From Williamsia maris (GTDB lineage: Bacteria > Actinomycetota > Actinomycetes > Mycobacteriales > Mycobacteriaceae), in contig NZ_JAMTCJ010000004.1 of NCBI RefSeq assembly GCF_024171815.1, positions 682,001 through 746,000 of the forward strand: 64,000 nucleotides of DNA, in the 5' to 3' direction. The notes beneath the pieces were generated by a model. The model ran no database searches. It was not told where the DNA came from and worked only from the letters and a program-made list of their open reading frames with translations. The position numbers and the translations under genes are program-made. Each line of letters begins with the position of its first letter. Positions within the stretch are counted from its first letter, which is position 1. Of the stretch, positions 13,144 to 24,611 are shown in pieces.

Positions 13144-13596
13144 TCAGGGCATCAACGACGCGGCCACCGTCGCGCCGAGATTCCAGCAGGCCTCGAGATC
13201 ATCCCTGGTCGGCTTGCCCGAGACGATGACGTCCTCGGCTCCGCGGGTCCAACCGAGCCCGGTGGTGATCGAGTCGACCGCGCGCTGCGCGCCCTCGGTG
13301 CCCTCGTTGCCGTGCAGATAGAGCCCGAACGGGCGCCCCTGCGTCGCGTCGAGGAGTTGGTAGTAGGCGGTGTCGAACGCGTGCTTCAACGCTCCGCTGA
13401 TGTAGCCGAGGTTCGCCGGGGTACCCAGCAGATACCCGTCCGCGGCGAGCATCTCCGCGGGTGAGACCGTCAATGCCGGTCGGCGGAGTACGTCGACCCC
13501 CTCGATCTCGGGGTCGGTCGCCCCGGCGACGACGGCGGAGAACATCTCGTGGCAGTGCGGCGACGGCGTGTGGTGCACGATCAGCAGGGTGGCCAT
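13144..13596 (-). CDS. Flavodoxin-like/NADPH-dependent FMN reductase family protein
   Basis: A 150-residue flavodoxin fold: a beta strand ATLLIVHHTPSPHCHEMF leading into the phosphate-binding loop (HHTPSPH), DGYLLGTPANLGYISGALKHAFDTAYY, and RPFGLYLHGNEGTEG. The pattern LGTPxxxGYISGxLKxFxD is typical of WrbA/ArsH-like FMN enzymes. It is short and lacks extra domains; the electron acceptor is unknown. It lies six bases after the membrane-protein gene and in the dapB cluster, the position of Rv2771c in M. tuberculosis. Confidence 0.75.
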   Translation of the reverse strand: MATLLIVHHTPSPHCHEMFSAVVAGATDPEIEGVDVLRRPALTVSPAEMLAADGYLLGTPANLGYISGALKHAFDTAYYQLLDATQGRPFGLYLHGNEGTEGAQRAVDSITTGLGWTRGAEDVIVSGKPTRDDLEACWNLGATVAASLMP

Positions 13597-13602
13597 ACGT
13601 CT

Positions 13603-14091
13603 TCAGGAGCTCTCGGCTTTTTCTTGGGCGACAGCACGTTTCATCATCGCGCGAGCACGGGTGCGGTCGCCCGCGTAGTCGTAGGCCCGCGAGATCCGGT
13701 AGGTGTTGCGCCAGTTGTCCGGATCGGCTTCCCATTCGGTGCGAACGGTGGCGAAGAGCTCGTCGGCGGCGTCACGTTCGAGCCGTCCGGACGGACGCCG
13801 AGGCAGCGAGGAGACGTCGAGTTCCCGCCCCTCCTCGCGCATGCGGCGACCGAGGCGTTGATGGGTGATGCCTGCCCGCAGTGTCGCGACCAGCATCCAG
13901 ATCCCCAACAGCGGGAGCAGCAGGACACCGACCCCGAGTCCGATGCCGACCACCGACCCGTCCTGGATCAGTTCGATGCCGCGATAGCCGAGCAGCCCGA
14001 TGTAGAAGATCAACGCGATGACGATCAGCACGATCACCAGCACGATCGGTCGGGAGTCGCGGGTGTAGAAGTCGCGCTTGCCGCCGCTCAT
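13603..14091 (-). CDS. Conserved membrane protein with two N-terminal helices
   Basis: 162 residues. A short basic, polar start (MSGGKRDFYTRDSRP) precedes helix 1 (IVLVIVLIVIALIFYIGLLGY) and helix 2 (VGIGLGVGVLLLPLLGIWMLVA). The rest is a charged cytosolic tail with a TPR-like closing segment (WRNTYRISRAYDYAGDRTRARAMMKRAV). No catalytic motif is visible. It is placed between dapB and the flavodoxin-like gene on the same strand, where mycobacteria have Rv2772c of similar size. Function unknown. Confidence 0.75.
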   Translation of the reverse strand: MSGGKRDFYTRDSRPIVLVIVLIVIALIFYIGLLGYRGIELIQDGSVVGIGLGVGVLLLPLLGIWMLVATLRAGITHQRLGRRMREEGRELDVSSLPRRPSGRLERDAADELFATVRTEWEADPDNWRNTYRISRAYDYAGDRTRARAMMKRAVAQEKAESS

Positions 14092-14112
14092 CGCAGGTCC
14101 GTCACGGTCGGC

Positions 14113-14979
<867 letters not shown>

Positions 14980-16563
14980 TCAGGCGGACGCCGCCTTGAG
15001 CAGGTCGGCGCACTTCTCCGCCATCGTCATGACGGTGATGTTGGGGTTGACCGAGGGCAGCTTGGGCATGGCCGAGGCGTCGACGACCCGAAGGCGCTGG
15101 GTGCCGCGCACACGCAGCTGCGGATCGAGCACCGCCATCGGGTCGGAATCGACACCCATCTTCGCCGTCGCGGCCGGGTGGTAAACGGTGTTGTGCGTCT
15201 TGTGCATGTAGTCGATCAACTCGTCGTCGGTGACCGCGTCGGGTCCGGGTGCGAGTTCGGCTGCCACCCAGGGCTTCATCGGTGCCTGGGCGGCGATCTC
15301 CCTGGCCAGACGCAGACCCGCCAGCATGGTCGTCTCGTCGTGGTGGTCGGGGTCGGTGAAGTACCGCGGGTCGACGCGCGGGCGGTCACGGAAGTCCGGG
15401 CTGCGCAGCTTGACCGTGCCGCGGGAGAGCCCCTGCGTCACGTTCGGCGTGAGGCAGAAACCGTTGTCGGTGGTCGGATATCCCCACCGCAGGGTGTTCA
15501 TGTCGAACGGGACGCTGCCGTAATGCATCATCACGTCCGGGATCTCCAGGCCGTCCTTCGTGGTGGCGAACACGCCGATCTCCCACCACTGACTCGACTC
15601 GGTGACCATGGGCTGCGCGGCCTCCCAGAACACCAGACCCTCGACGTGGTCGTCGAGGTTCTCGCCGACGCCGGGCAGGTCGACCCGGACGTCGATCCCG
15701 AACTCACGCAGTTGCGCGGCCGGCCCGATCCCGGAGAGCATCAACAACTTCGGGGTGTCGATCGCACCGGCGGTGACGATGACCTCGCGCCGCGCACCCA
15801 CGACGTCGAAACCGGTGAGATCGGGACGCTGGTAACGCGCACCGGTCGCGGTGACGCCGTCGAACGTGATGCCCTGCGCCCAGCAGCCGGTACGCACCTC
15901 GAGGTTCGGCCGCTGCCCGATGATGGGGTGGAGGTAGGCGTGCGAGGTCGACATCCGCAGACCGTCCTCACCCGCATTGATCTGGAACCAGCCCGCACCG
16001 TTGCGAACCGTCTCGCCGCGGTTGAACCCGACCGTCGGCAGTCCGGCCGCGGCCGCGGCCTCGAGAATCGCTGCGCCACAGGGATCGAGGGGCGGGACGT
16101 CGCGCAGACGCACCGGGCCGTCGTGCCCGTGGTCGCCGGGGGCGTCGTTGTTCTCCAACCGGCGGGTCAGCGGATGGATGTCGGCAGCACCCCATCCGGT
16201 CAGGCCGATGCGTTCCCACTCGTCGAGGTATTCCGCGGGCGGCCAGAACGCGATGCACGAGTTGTGCGAGGAACATCCGCCGAGCACCTTGGCCCGGGCG
16301 TGACGCATGAAATCGTTGCCCCGCTCCTGCGGTTCGATCGGGTAGTCCCAGTCGTAACCCGAGTCCAGCAGATGCATCCACTCGCTGAGCACCAGGATGT
16401 CGTCGTTGCCGACGTCGGTCGGGCCCGCTTCGAGGACGCAGACGGTCACATCCGGATCCTCGGTCAGGCGAGCCGCCAGTGCGCACCCCGCGGTCCCACC
16501 GCCGACGATGACGTAGTCGAAGGTTCCTGCGGTCACTGCGTCGTCGCGCAACGGATCTGCCAT
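14980..16563 (-). CDS. GMC-family FAD oxidoreductase, probable choline oxidase/dehydrogenase
   Basis: A 527-residue GMC enzyme. FAD binding shows in DYVIVGGGTAGCALAARLTEDP and VLEAGPTD, and the GMC signatures in LGGCSSHNSCIAFW and VIVTAGAIDTPKLLMLSGIGP. The active-site histidine is in YHPAATAKMG (about 459) and the second catalytic position in NPNITVM (about 504), where Asn replaces the paired His as in choline oxidase. The context, directly before betaine-aldehyde dehydrogenase and betaine demethylation genes, makes choline to betaine aldehyde (or onward to betaine) the likely reaction. The ATG at 16563 has GAAGGAG upstream. It is the last gene of the island's minus-strand series, seven bases after the permease. 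Confidence 0.85.
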   Translation of the reverse strand: MADPLRDDAVTAGTFDYVIVGGGTAGCALAARLTEDPDVTVCVLEAGPTDVGNDDILVLSEWMHLLDSGYDWDYPIEPQERGNDFMRHARAKVLGGCSSHNSCIAFWPPAEYLDEWERIGLTGWGAADIHPLTRRLENNDAPGDHGHDGPVRLRDVPPLDPCGAAILEAAAAAGLPTVGFNRGETVRNGAGWFQINAGEDGLRMSTSHAYLHPIIGQRPNLEVRTGCWAQGITFDGVTATGARYQRPDLTGFDVVGARREVIVTAGAIDTPKLLMLSGIGPAAQLREFGIDVRVDLPGVGENLDDHVEGLVFWEAAQPMVTESSQWWEIGVFATTKDGLEIPDVMMHYGSVPFDMNTLRWGYPTTDNGFCLTPNVTQGLSRGTVKLRSPDFRDRPRVDPRYFTDPDHHDETTMLAGLRLAREIAAQAPMKPWVAAELAPGPDAVTDDELIDYMHKTHNTVYHPAATAKMGVDSDPMAVLDPQLRVRGTQRLRVVDASAMPKLPSVNPNITVMTMAEKCADLLKAASA

Positions 16564-16570
16564 GGGCTCT

Positions 16571-18139
16571 TCAGACTCCTTCGGGTCCCGGGAACGGCTG
16601 TGCGGCATCGGCCGCGGGTGCGTCTGCTTTCGTTTCCGACGCATGGGATTTCAGCGTACCCATGCCCTTGCTGCCCTTGACGAGATACCAGAGCAACCCG
16701 ACACCGCCGATGACACCGATGTAGAGGAACGCCGCCCAGGTGTTGTACCAGTTGAATCCGTAGACCGCGGTTCGCGGCCAGGCGAGGTTCAGGGCCATGC
16801 CGATGCCCCACACGACGGCGACGATGTTGACCGGCAGTCCCCAGCGGCCCATCGTGAAGTACCCGCCCTCCTTGAGGTCCTTCGGCGGCCACTCACCCTT
16901 GAGTCGTTTGAGGAGCAGCGGTCCGGTGATCATCAGATACGCGATGTAGATCATGATGATCGCCACCGAGGTCAGCAGCAGGAAGATCGTCGGCTGGTTG
17001 ATGTTGATCACCAGGATGAGGATCGACAGCACCCCGATCAGCACGGCCGGGATGACCGGGGCCTGGGTCTTCGGGTGGACCTTGGCCAACGACTCGCCGA
17101 ACGGCAGCGCGTTGTCGCGAGCCATCGCGAAGGTCAGGCGGATGGCCGCGGTGTGCACGGCGAGCGTGCACACGAACACCGCGACGACGATGCACATCAG
17201 GAAGATCTTGCCGACCGGGCCGTACATGACGTCGAGAACGATCTGCTGGAGACCACCCTGGACACCCAGCGCCGGATCGGACAGGTTGGGGGCGGCGAGG
17301 ATCGCGAAGACGAGGATGGCACCGCCGATGACGAACGAGGCCAGGATGGCGCGCAGGATGGCCGTCGGCGCGGTCTTGCGCGGGTTCACCGTCTCCTCCC
17401 CCAGCGACGAGGCGGTGTCGAAGCCGTACATGACGTAACCCGATGCGAGAGAGGCGATCAGGAAGGCGCTGAGATACCCGCCGCTCTGGCCCGCCCCGTA
17501 CCCGTTGGTGGAGAAGAACACCGCGGGTGTGCGCTCGATGTTGAAGGCGAGGATCACCGCGATGAGGACCGCGGCGATGAGTTCGATGAACACCCCGGTG
17601 CTGTTGATGATGGACATCAGGCGTACGCCGAAGGCGTTGATCGCGGTGGTGACCACCACCAGGATCGACCCCAGCAGGACTGCGTTCGACGGTGAGACCA
17701 CGGCCAGATCCTCGGACCCGATGAGGCGGAAACCGCTCCAGATCTTGGGCAGCGTGGAGTCGATGGCGAGCACCACCGCCGACATCGTGACGATCGATGC
17801 GGTGAGCATCATCCATCCGGAGAACCAGCCGACGACCTTGTTGCCCAGGATCTTCGCCCAGTTGTAGACCGACCCGGCGATCGGATACTTCGCGGCGAGC
17901 TCCATGAAGCAGAGTGCGACGGCGAACTGCCCGACGAACACGATCGGCCACGACCACAGGTACGCCGCGCCTGCGGTTCCGAAGCCGAAGTAGAAGAGCT
18001 GGAACGTGCCGGTGAGGATCGAGATGTAGCTGACGCCCGCGGCGAAGCTGGCGAATTTCCCGATGCTGCGATCGAGACTTTCCTTGTATCCGAAGTGTTC
18101 CATCCCGTTGTCGGGATCGACGCTCTTCTCGATGGTCAT
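16571..18139 (-). CDS. APC superfamily permease, probable choline/amine uptake
   Basis: 522 residues with about twelve membrane helices. The start FGYKESLDRSIGKFASFAAGVSYISILTG, with GFGTAGAAYLWSWPIVF, is typical of the amino acid/choline transporter (ACT) branch that includes yeast choline permease Hnm1 and GABA permeases. GYVMYGFDTASSLGEETVNPRKTAP is the family's conserved helix 6-loop. The ATG at 18139 has AGGGG six bases upstream. Its place between betaine-aldehyde dehydrogenase and the GMC enzyme suggests it imports choline or a related amine. This is inferred from context; amino acids or ethanolamine are possible. Confidence 0.8.
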   Translation of the reverse strand: MTIEKSVDPDNGMEHFGYKESLDRSIGKFASFAAGVSYISILTGTFQLFYFGFGTAGAAYLWSWPIVFVGQFAVALCFMELAAKYPIAGSVYNWAKILGNKVVGWFSGWMMLTASIVTMSAVVLAIDSTLPKIWSGFRLIGSEDLAVVSPSNAVLLGSILVVVTTAINAFGVRLMSIINSTGVFIELIAAVLIAVILAFNIERTPAVFFSTNGYGAGQSGGYLSAFLIASLASGYVMYGFDTASSLGEETVNPRKTAPTAILRAILASFVIGGAILVFAILAAPNLSDPALGVQGGLQQIVLDVMYGPVGKIFLMCIVVAVFVCTLAVHTAAIRLTFAMARDNALPFGESLAKVHPKTQAPVIPAVLIGVLSILILVININQPTIFLLLTSVAIIMIYIAYLMITGPLLLKRLKGEWPPKDLKEGGYFTMGRWGLPVNIVAVVWGIGMALNLAWPRTAVYGFNWYNTWAAFLYIGVIGGVGLLWYLVKGSKGMGTLKSHASETKADAPAADAAQPFPGPEGV

Positions 18140-18237
18140 GTGGGCCCCTAGCACTGGTGTGACAGATGTGGCGACGACTGCTCTCTACGGTGAGATACGA
18201 CGAACTCGTGACGCGGTAGAACGGTCCCGCGGTCTGC

Positions 18238-19725
18238 TCAGGGCGGGAACCACCCCGCGGGCGGGGCGGCGGTGTTGTTCCAGATGTGTTTCTGTTCCTG
18301 GTATTCGGCGAGCCCGGACGGCCCCAGTTCCCGGCCGTTGCCGGACCGGCCGAAACCACCCCACTCGGCCGCGGGGGTGTAGTACCCGAAGTCGTTGATC
18401 CACACGGTGCCGTGTCGTAGCCCCCGCGCCATCCGTTCGGCGACCGCCGCATCGGAGGTGCGGACACCTGCGGCGAGTCCGTAGTCGGTGTCGTTGGCCA
18501 GTTCCAGCGCCAGGGCCTCGGTGTCGAAACGTTCGACGGTCAGGATCGGCCCGAAGGTCTCGTCGGTGACGATCCGCATCGAGCGGTCGCAGCGGTCGAA
18601 GATCGTGGGCAGGAAGAAGTATCCGTCGGCGAGGTCGGGATCGGACGGCTGCTCCCCACCGACCACCAGCTCGGCACCCTCGTCGATCCCGAGTGCGACG
18701 TAGTCGGTGATCTTCGTCAGCTGCGCCGCCGACACGAGCGGGCCGGTCAGACTCGCCGGGTCGACACCGGGTCCCATCACGATGCGGCCGGCCCGGTCGG
18801 CCAGGGCGGCGACGACATCGTCGGCCACCGATTCCTCCACGATCAGACGTGTACCCGCCGAGCAGACCTGGCCCGAGTGCAGGAACACGCCGGTGAGGAC
18901 CTGGTCGACGGTCGCGTCGAACGACTCGCGCGTGGCGCACGCGTCGGCGAACACGACATGCGGGTTCTTGCCGCCGAGTTCGACCAGCACGCGGGTGACG
19001 TGCTTCGCCGCGGTCTCGGCGATGATCTGCCCGGTGGCGAGGCCTCCGGTGAACGAGATCAGGTCGACGTCGGGGTTGTCGGTGAGGGCCGGGCCGAGGT
19101 CGGCCCCGCTGCCCAGCAGCAGGTTGACCACGCCGCGTCCGACGCCGGCCTCGATCAGCAGTTCGGTCAGCGCGATCGTCGAGAGCGGCGTCACCTCACT
19201 GGGTTTGAGGACCATCGTCGCGCCGGCGGCCAGGGCGGGTGCGATCTTCCAGGAGATCTGCAGCAGCGGGTAGTTCCACGGGGCGATCATCACGCAGACG
19301 CCGATGGGTTCGGCCACCACGCGGCTGATCACCGCCGGGTTGCCGACGTCGACGAGACGATCGGCGGTCGTGGTCGCGAGGTCGGCGTAGTACCGGAACA
19401 CCGACACCACGTCGTCGATGTCGATCCGACTCTCCACCAGGGTCTTCCCGGTGTCCTGGGTCTCGATGAGCGCGATCTTCTCGCGGTCGCGGACCAGCAG
19501 GTCGGCGATGCGGCGGAGCAGATCGGAGCGGTCGGCGACGGTGGTGTCCCGCCATTCGGCACGATCGAACGCCGCACGGGCCGCGGCCACCGCGGCGAGC
19601 GCATCGTCGGGTGACGCCTCGGACACCGATCGGATCACCGTGCCGTCGGCCGGGTCGATGCAGTCGCGCCGGGAACCGGTCGACGAATCGGTCCAGCTGC
19701 CGTCGATGAACAGGTCAGCGGTCAC
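18238..19725 (-). CDS. Betaine-aldehyde dehydrogenase (ALDH family)
   Basis: 495 residues of the NAD(P)-dependent aldehyde dehydrogenase superfamily, oxidising betaine aldehyde to glycine betaine. Motifs: MIAPWNYPLLQISWKIAPALAAG, VLKPSEVTPL, the general base in VLVELGGKNPHVVF (about 247), the catalytic cysteine in FLHSGQVCSAGTRL (about 287), DETFGPILTVERFD and NDFGYYTPAAEWGGFGRSGNGRELG. The C-terminal ELGxxGLxEYxExKH is typical of BetB/GbsA enzymes. I prefer the GTG at 19725 (VTADLFIDGSW, AGGG upstream) to an ATG at 19746. It lies 71 bases after the Rieske oxygenase and 98 before the permease. Confidence 0.88.
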   Translation of the reverse strand: MTADLFIDGSWTDSSTGSRRDCIDPADGTVIRSVSEASPDDALAAVAAARAAFDRAEWRDTTVADRSDLLRRIADLLVRDREKIALIETQDTGKTLVESRIDIDDVVSVFRYYADLATTTADRLVDVGNPAVISRVVAEPIGVCVMIAPWNYPLLQISWKIAPALAAGATMVLKPSEVTPLSTIALTELLIEAGVGRGVVNLLLGSGADLGPALTDNPDVDLISFTGGLATGQIIAETAAKHVTRVLVELGGKNPHVVFADACATRESFDATVDQVLTGVFLHSGQVCSAGTRLIVEESVADDVVAALADRAGRIVMGPGVDPASLTGPLVSAAQLTKITDYVALGIDEGAELVVGGEQPSDPDLADGYFFLPTIFDRCDRSMRIVTDETFGPILTVERFDTEALALELANDTDYGLAAGVRTSDAAVAERMARGLRHGTVWINDFGYYTPAAEWGGFGRSGNGRELGPSGLAEYQEQKHIWNNTAAPPAGWFPP

Positions 19726-19796
19726 CGGCACCCTCGTCTCACACATCGTCGAACACGGACGACCACCTCACGGCGTCGTTCTGCACGGTCCCATCC

Positions 19797-20966
19797 TTAC
19801 CCCTCGGAGCACATTTCGGTGATCCAATCGTGGAACGCGGTGATGTGGTGCTCGGCCGGTACCAGAACCCCACCCCGGCGGTAGGCCCGGGAACCCATCG
19901 CCGGTTGGGTGCGCTCGCACGCCTCGAAGTCCTGTTGGTTCACGCGATGGAAGAGCTCGACCCCCGCCCCGACGTCGGCGCCGGCCGCGACCACGTCGGG
20001 ATGGAACAGCCAGTCACAGACCACGAGGGTCTCGTCGACCGAGACCGGGAACATCCGGTGGACGATGACGTGGTCGGGCACCAGGTTGATGAACACGGTC
20101 GGGTTGACGGTGATGGCGTAGTAGCGCCGGTCCTGTTCGGGGGCCAGCTCGGGCAGCCGGTCGAACCCCGCCGACCCGTCGACGGTGAACCCGTCGGCTT
20201 CCGTGGCGAATTCGGCGCCGTGACCGACGTAGTACTGCGCGGCGAGGCCGTCGGCGAACTCCGGTAGCACCTCGGTGAGCTCGGGGTGGATCGTTGCGCA
20301 GTGGTAGCACTCCATGAAGTTCTCCACGATGAGCTTCCAGTTCGCCGCGACCCGATAGGTCTCCCGGTGCGCCAGCGCCAGATCGCCGACCCGGTAGTTG
20401 TCGATCATCGTGGCGTCGCCGAGGCGCTCGACGACCGCACCGATGACGGTCTCGTCGAACGACGGGGGGTCGTCGTCGAGACAGACCCACAGGTATCCGA
20501 GCCACTCCCGGGAGGCCACCGGGATGAGTCCGTAGGCGCTGCGGTCGATGTCGCCCAGGCTGCTCAGGTTGGGCGCGGCGACCAGCTTGCCGTCCAGGCC
20601 GTAGGTCCAGGCGTGGTACTGGCACTGCAGGTTCCGTCGGACCGCGCCCGCGTCCTCGGTGCAGATCAGTGCGCCGCGGTGGCGACAGCTGTTGAGGAAC
20701 GCCCGCAGTCCCCCGTCGCGACCGCGCACCACCAGCACGCTCTCGCGACCGACGTGCACGGTGGCGAACTGGCCGGCGTTCGGGTGATCGGCCACGCGTA
20801 CGGCACACATCCAGCGGCGCTCGAGGATCCGCTCCTGTTCGGTCGCGAAGAACCCGGCGTCGGTGTAGGCGCCGCCGGGCAGGGTGCGCAACAGCGTCGG
20901 CGGCAGCTCGTCGGCCACCGGGGTCGACACGCCCGCGGGACGGGTGTCCGGATCGATGGCCGTCAT
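19797..20966 (-). CDS. gbcA: Rieske oxygenase, probable glycine betaine monooxygenase (demethylase)
   Basis: 389-residue alpha subunit of a ring-hydroxylating-type oxygenase. The Rieske cluster ligands are in CRHRGALIC (about 94) and CQYHAW (about 117); the mononuclear iron site follows in [15 protein letters not shown] (about 222). GbcA-type members N-demethylate glycine betaine to dimethylglycine and formaldehyde. The ATG at 20966 overlaps the stop of the sarcosine oxidase gene (ATGA), so both are translated together. No GbcB-type ferredoxin reductase adjoins it; the Rieske ferredoxin and FAD reductase at 25.7-27.3 kb are the likely electron donors. The betaine assignment rests on neighbours; stachydrine-type demethylases are close relatives. 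Confidence 0.85.
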   Translation of the reverse strand: MTAIDPDTRPAGVSTPVADELPPTLLRTLPGGAYTDAGFFATEQERILERRWMCAVRVADHPNAGQFATVHVGRESVLVVRGRDGGLRAFLNSCRHRGALICTEDAGAVRRNLQCQYHAWTYGLDGKLVAAPNLSSLGDIDRSAYGLIPVASREWLGYLWVCLDDDPPSFDETVIGAVVERLGDATMIDNYRVGDLALAHRETYRVAANWKLIVENFMECYHCATIHPELTEVLPEFADGLAAQYYVGHGAEFATEADGFTVDGSAGFDRLPELAPEQDRRYYAITVNPTVFINLVPDHVIVHRMFPVSVDETLVVCDWLFHPDVVAAGADVGAGVELFHRVNQQDFEACERTQPAMGSRAYRRGGVLVPAEHHITAFHDWITEMCSEG

Positions 20967-22135
20967 CGGGCGTCCACCGTGGTCACCGAGGCCCGGCGCG
21001 GATCGAAGATGTCGATCGGGTGCCGGGTCGCGCCGTCGATCACGAGATCGGCGAGGATCTCCCCGACCACCGGGACGAACTTGAAACCGTGGCCCGAGAA
21101 TCCGCACGCCACCACCACATTGCGCTGGGTGGGGTGTTCGGCGATGACGAAGTTGTGGTCGGGGGTGGTCGAGTACATACAGGTTGCGGCGTCCAGCGCC
21201 GGCCCGCGCACGCCGGGGAGCAACTGTCGGACGCGGTCGAGCATCTGCGCGGTCTCGTCCTCGCCCACCACACGATCGATGGTGTCGGGTGAACACGTCC
21301 GGCCCTTGCGGAAGAACGCCACCTTCACGCCGCCGCCGGGGCCGTCGATGGCCGGGAACCCGTAGATCTGTTCGACCGCGTCGGTCTCGTGGATGTAGAT
21401 CGGGATGTCGTCCATCGGGACACCGTCGCCCTCGGGGGCCGGTTCGGTCTCGAACCAGTACATGACCTGTCGTTCGATCTCGATGGGCACGCCGAGGTCG
21501 GCGAGCATCTCCGGGGCCCACGCCCCGGGACACACCACGAGACGGTCGGCGGCGAAGACGCCGGAGGTGGTGGTCACCTCGACGCCGGTGTCCGAGTCCG
21601 TCCACCCGGTGACCGTCTCGCCGAAACGCAGATCGGCTCCGGCGCGGCTGGCGAGCTCGATGTGCGCGGTGACCGTCTCCTCGGGTCGGGCGAACCCGGC
21701 CATCGGCTCGTAGACCGCCACCTGCCCCGGCGCGGGCGCGAACGCGGGGAACCTCTGGCGGACCTCGTCGGCAGTGAGCACCTCGTGGGGCAGTCCCCAC
21801 AGTTGCGCCGCGTGGCGCGACCCCGACACCGTCGCGCAGGTCGGTGGACCGACGAACAGTCCTCCGGTGATGCAGTAGACCTCGCGACCCGAGTCACGGG
21901 CGAGTTCCTCCCACAGCTCGTAGGCGCGCAGCAGGAGCGGCACGTACGCGGGGTCCTCGAAGTACGACTGGCGGATGATCCGCGACCCGCCGTGCGAGGA
22001 CCCCCGGTCGTGCGCCGGTGTGAACCGTTCCAGACCCAGGACGCGCTGTCCGCGCGCCGCGAGGTGGTATGCCGCAGCCGATCCCATGCCCCCGAGTCCG
22101 ACGACGATGACGTCGTACCGCTGCGATGAGCTCAT
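20963..22135 (-). CDS. Monomeric sarcosine oxidase-like FAD enzyme
   Basis: 390 residues of the DAO/MSOX family, oxidising sarcosine to glycine with release of formaldehyde and hydrogen peroxide. The FAD fold is [23 protein letters not shown], followed by LERF and the characteristic [14 protein letters not shown]. The cysteine that carries covalent flavin in MSOX is present in [15 protein letters not shown] (about 318), and [19 protein letters not shown] closes the domain. Its start overlaps the preceding stop by one base (TGATG), and its stop overlaps the oxygenase start. It completes the demethylation route in this operon. N-methyltryptophan oxidase is the nearest alternative. Confidence 0.88.
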   Translation of the reverse strand: MSSSQRYDVIVVGLGGMGSAAAYHLAARGQRVLGLERFTPAHDRGSSHGGSRIIRQSYFEDPAYVPLLLRAYELWEELARDSGREVYCITGGLFVGPPTCATVSGSRHAAQLWGLPHEVLTADEVRQRFPAFAPAPGQVAVYEPMAGFARPEETVTAHIELASRAGADLRFGETVTGWTDSDTGVEVTTTSGVFAADRLVVCPGAWAPEMLADLGVPIEIERQVMYWFETEPAPEGDGVPMDDIPIYIHETDAVEQIYGFPAIDGPGGGVKVAFFRKGRTCSPDTIDRVVGEDETAQMLDRVRQLLPGVRGPALDAATCMYSTTPDHNFVIAEHPTQRNVVVACGFSGHGFKFVPVVGEILADLVIDGATRHPIDIFDPRRASVTTVDAR

Positions 22136-24594
22136 CAGTACCTTCCCTTGATCCGAGCGTTCTCCGGGTCCACGGTGGTGGTCGGCGAGACGGTGAACGA
22201 CGCCGTGGTGTCGAACCAGTCGACGCCGACCTGATCACCGGTACGCAGGTCGGCCGGCCCCCAGGCGTAGGCGATCGTCCGCCCGATCGTCGGGGAGAAG
22301 GCCGCCGATGTGATGTGTCCGACGGGCCCGTCGGCGGTGGACACCGGTTCCGATCCCATCAGAACGGTGGCGGGGTCGTCGGCGATGACGGTGTGCAGTC
22401 GCCGCCGAACCGGCCGCTCGAGCATCGCTGCGCGGCCGACGAACTCGTGGTTCTTGGCCACCGCGAACGCCAGCCCGGCCTCGTCGGGCGAGTCGACGGC
22501 GCTCATGTCGGTCCCCCACGAACGGAAACCCTTCTCGATGCGCAGACAGTCCAGTGCACCTCGGCCCGCCCAGACCGCTCCGACGGGCTGCGCCGCCTCG
22601 GTGATCCGATCGGCGAGTTCGGCGCCGTCGGCGGCGTCGGCGTAGATCTCCCAGCCGAATTCGCCGACGTAGGACACCCGCATCAGCAACACCTCGACAC
22701 CGGCCACCGTGGCCGGCGCGCATCGATAGAAGGGCAACGACGTAGCGTCGACGGCGGTCGTCGTCAGCGGCGCGATGACCGACTCCGCGCGGGGCCCCCA
22801 CACACCGAGACAGCTGGTCTCCGTGGTGGTCTCGCGCACCGACACCGACATGCCGCCCGCCCGCGCCCGACGGGCGTGTGCGGTCAGCCACGCGATGTCG
22901 ACGGGGCCGTTCACGCCGATCTGGAATCGGTCGGCGGCGGTGCGGGCGACGGTCACGTCGCTGCGGATCCCGCCGGTGTCGTCGAGGATCAGCGCGTAGA
23001 GCACCGTGCCGATCGGCCGGTCCGGGTCGCGGGTCAGCAGTGGGGCGAGGAACCTCGCCGCATCGGCTCCGGTGACCTCGACGCGCATCAGGGAGGTCAT
23101 GTCGTAGAGACCCATCGCAGTGCGGGTCGCGGCCGCCTCGGCGAGGACGGTCGGTGACCACCACCTGCGAAACCATTCGTCGCCCAAAGCATCTCGTCCA
23201 CCGCTTGCGAGGGGGTCGTTCGCCTCGAACCAGGCGGGTCGCTCCCATCCGTGGGAGGTGACGAACTGTGCACCCCGACGCAGGTGCCCGGCGTGCATCG
23301 GGCTGGTCTGCCGGTCGCGCGCCACGGTGCGTTGCTCGCGGGGATGGGAGATGTCGTACACCTCGTCGAAGGCGCGGGCGCTGAGCACGTCGACGTGGTC
23401 GCGTTCGACCTCGAGGGCGGAGAACCGGGCGATGTCGCACCCGGAGACGTCGACGTCGGGCGTCCCGGTGGTGATCCACTCGGCCATCGTCCGACCGACG
23501 CCCGCGGACTGCGTGACCCAGACCGCCTCGGCGATCCAGAACCCGTCGAGCCCGGGGTGCGCGCCGAGGAGCGGGCTGCCGTCCGGGGTGAACGAGAAGA
23601 TCCCGTTGAAGCCCTCGGCGACATGGGTTTTCGCGAGCGCGGGCAGCAGCCGGGTGGACTCGGTCCACGCCGGGTCGAAATCCTCGGGGGTGAACGGGAG
23701 CATCGAGGGCATCGGCTGTCCGGCGGTGTCGCGGTACAGCTCGTCCATGGCGACGGGCATCGCGCGGTGACCGTAGTAGCCGATGCCGATCCGGTCGCCG
23801 TGCTGGCGGTAGTAGAGGTCGGAGTCCTGATGGCGCAGGATCGGCATCGCCGCCGCGGCCTTTCCCGGCCGCTCGTCGACGTAACCGCCCATGTTCTCGA
23901 CGGCGCCGGTGGTGACGTACTGGTGGCCCATCGCCACCAGCGGCACGGCGAGATCCACCATCGCCCCCACCTCGACACCCCAGAACCCGGCGCAGGACAC
24001 GACGATGTCGGCGGGCAGCGTCTCGCGTGCGGTGCGGACGCCGGTCACCCGTCCGCCGCCGGTCTCGATGGCGAGCACCTGTTCGTCGCCACGGAACCGC
24101 ACCCCCGCCGCCGTCGCCCGGGCACGCTGCGCGTCGACCGTGGCCTGGGCGTCGGCGAGCCCGTCGTCGGGGGTGTGCAGCCCGCCGAGGACCCGCGACG
24201 GATCGAGCAGCGGATGCAGTTGCGCGCAGCGGTCCGCGTCGACGACCTCGGCGCTGACGCCCCACGAGCGGGCCCACCCGGCCTTGCGGTGCAGATCGTC
24301 CATCCGGGCCGCCGTCGCGGCGACCTCGAGACCGCCGACCTGGTTGAAACACAACCGATCCGGCGTCGAGAGGGAGACCAGTTTGTCGATGGTGTACTGC
24401 GCGAAACCCGACAGGGTCTCGCATGCGTTGGTCGCGAAGACGAGGCCGGGTGCGTGCGAACTCGATCCGCCGGTCGCGGGCAGCGGTCCACGGTCGACGA
24501 CGGTGACATCGGTCCAGCCGCGCAGTGCGAGTTCGTCGGCGAGGGAGGTGCCGACGATGCCGGCACCGATGATCACGACGTGCGGGTTGCTCAT
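22135..24594 (-). CDS. Dimethylglycine oxidase/dehydrogenase (FAD + GcvT fusion)
   Basis: 819 residues in two parts. The N-terminal DAO-type FAD domain has [22 protein letters not shown], a [12 protein letters not shown] segment and the His typical of covalent flavin attachment. A C-terminal GcvT-like domain begins near residue 430 ([19 protein letters not shown]), with [15 protein letters not shown] and [14 protein letters not shown], binding tetrahydrofolate that traps the one-carbon unit. Such fusions oxidise dimethylglycine to sarcosine. GGAGCGG lies just upstream of the ATG at 24594. It is the first gene after the palindrome at 24612-24628 and is coupled to the sarcosine oxidase gene. 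Whether it uses oxygen or a membrane acceptor cannot be read from sequence. Confidence 0.88.
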   Translation of the reverse strand: MSNPHVVIIGAGIVGTSLADELALRGWTDVTVVDRGPLPATGGSSSHAPGLVFATNACETLSGFAQYTIDKLVSLSTPDRLCFNQVGGLEVAATAARMDDLHRKAGWARSWGVSAEVVDADRCAQLHPLLDPSRVLGGLHTPDDGLADAQATVDAQRARATAAGVRFRGDEQVLAIETGGGRVTGVRTARETLPADIVVSCAGFWGVEVGAMVDLAVPLVAMGHQYVTTGAVENMGGYVDERPGKAAAAMPILRHQDSDLYYRQHGDRIGIGYYGHRAMPVAMDELYRDTAGQPMPSMLPFTPEDFDPAWTESTRLLPALAKTHVAEGFNGIFSFTPDGSPLLGAHPGLDGFWIAEAVWVTQSAGVGRTMAEWITTGTPDVDVSGCDIARFSALEVERDHVDVLSARAFDEVYDISHPREQRTVARDRQTSPMHAGHLRRGAQFVTSHGWERPAWFEANDPLASGGRDALGDEWFRRWWSPTVLAEAAATRTAMGLYDMTSLMRVEVTGADAARFLAPLLTRDPDRPIGTVLYALILDDTGGIRSDVTVARTAADRFQIGVNGPVDIAWLTAHARRARAGGMSVSVRETTTETSCLGVWGPRAESVIAPLTTTAVDATSLPFYRCAPATVAGVEVLLMRVSYVGEFGWEIYADAADGAELADRITEAAQPVGAVWAGRGALDCLRIEKGFRSWGTDMSAVDSPDEAGLAFAVAKNHEFVGRAAMLERPVRRRLHTVIADDPATVLMGSEPVSTADGPVGHITSAAFSPTIGRTIAYAWGPADLRTGDQVGVDWFDTTASFTVSPTTTVDPENARIKGRY

Positions 24595-24611
24595 CCGCCG
24601 CTCCTGACATT

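Noticed and set aside
16893-18467. A 524-codon minus-strand frame over the APC permease
   Set aside because: Same strand but another frame from the permease, which has clear helices and motifs; this one is Arg/His-rich and featureless.
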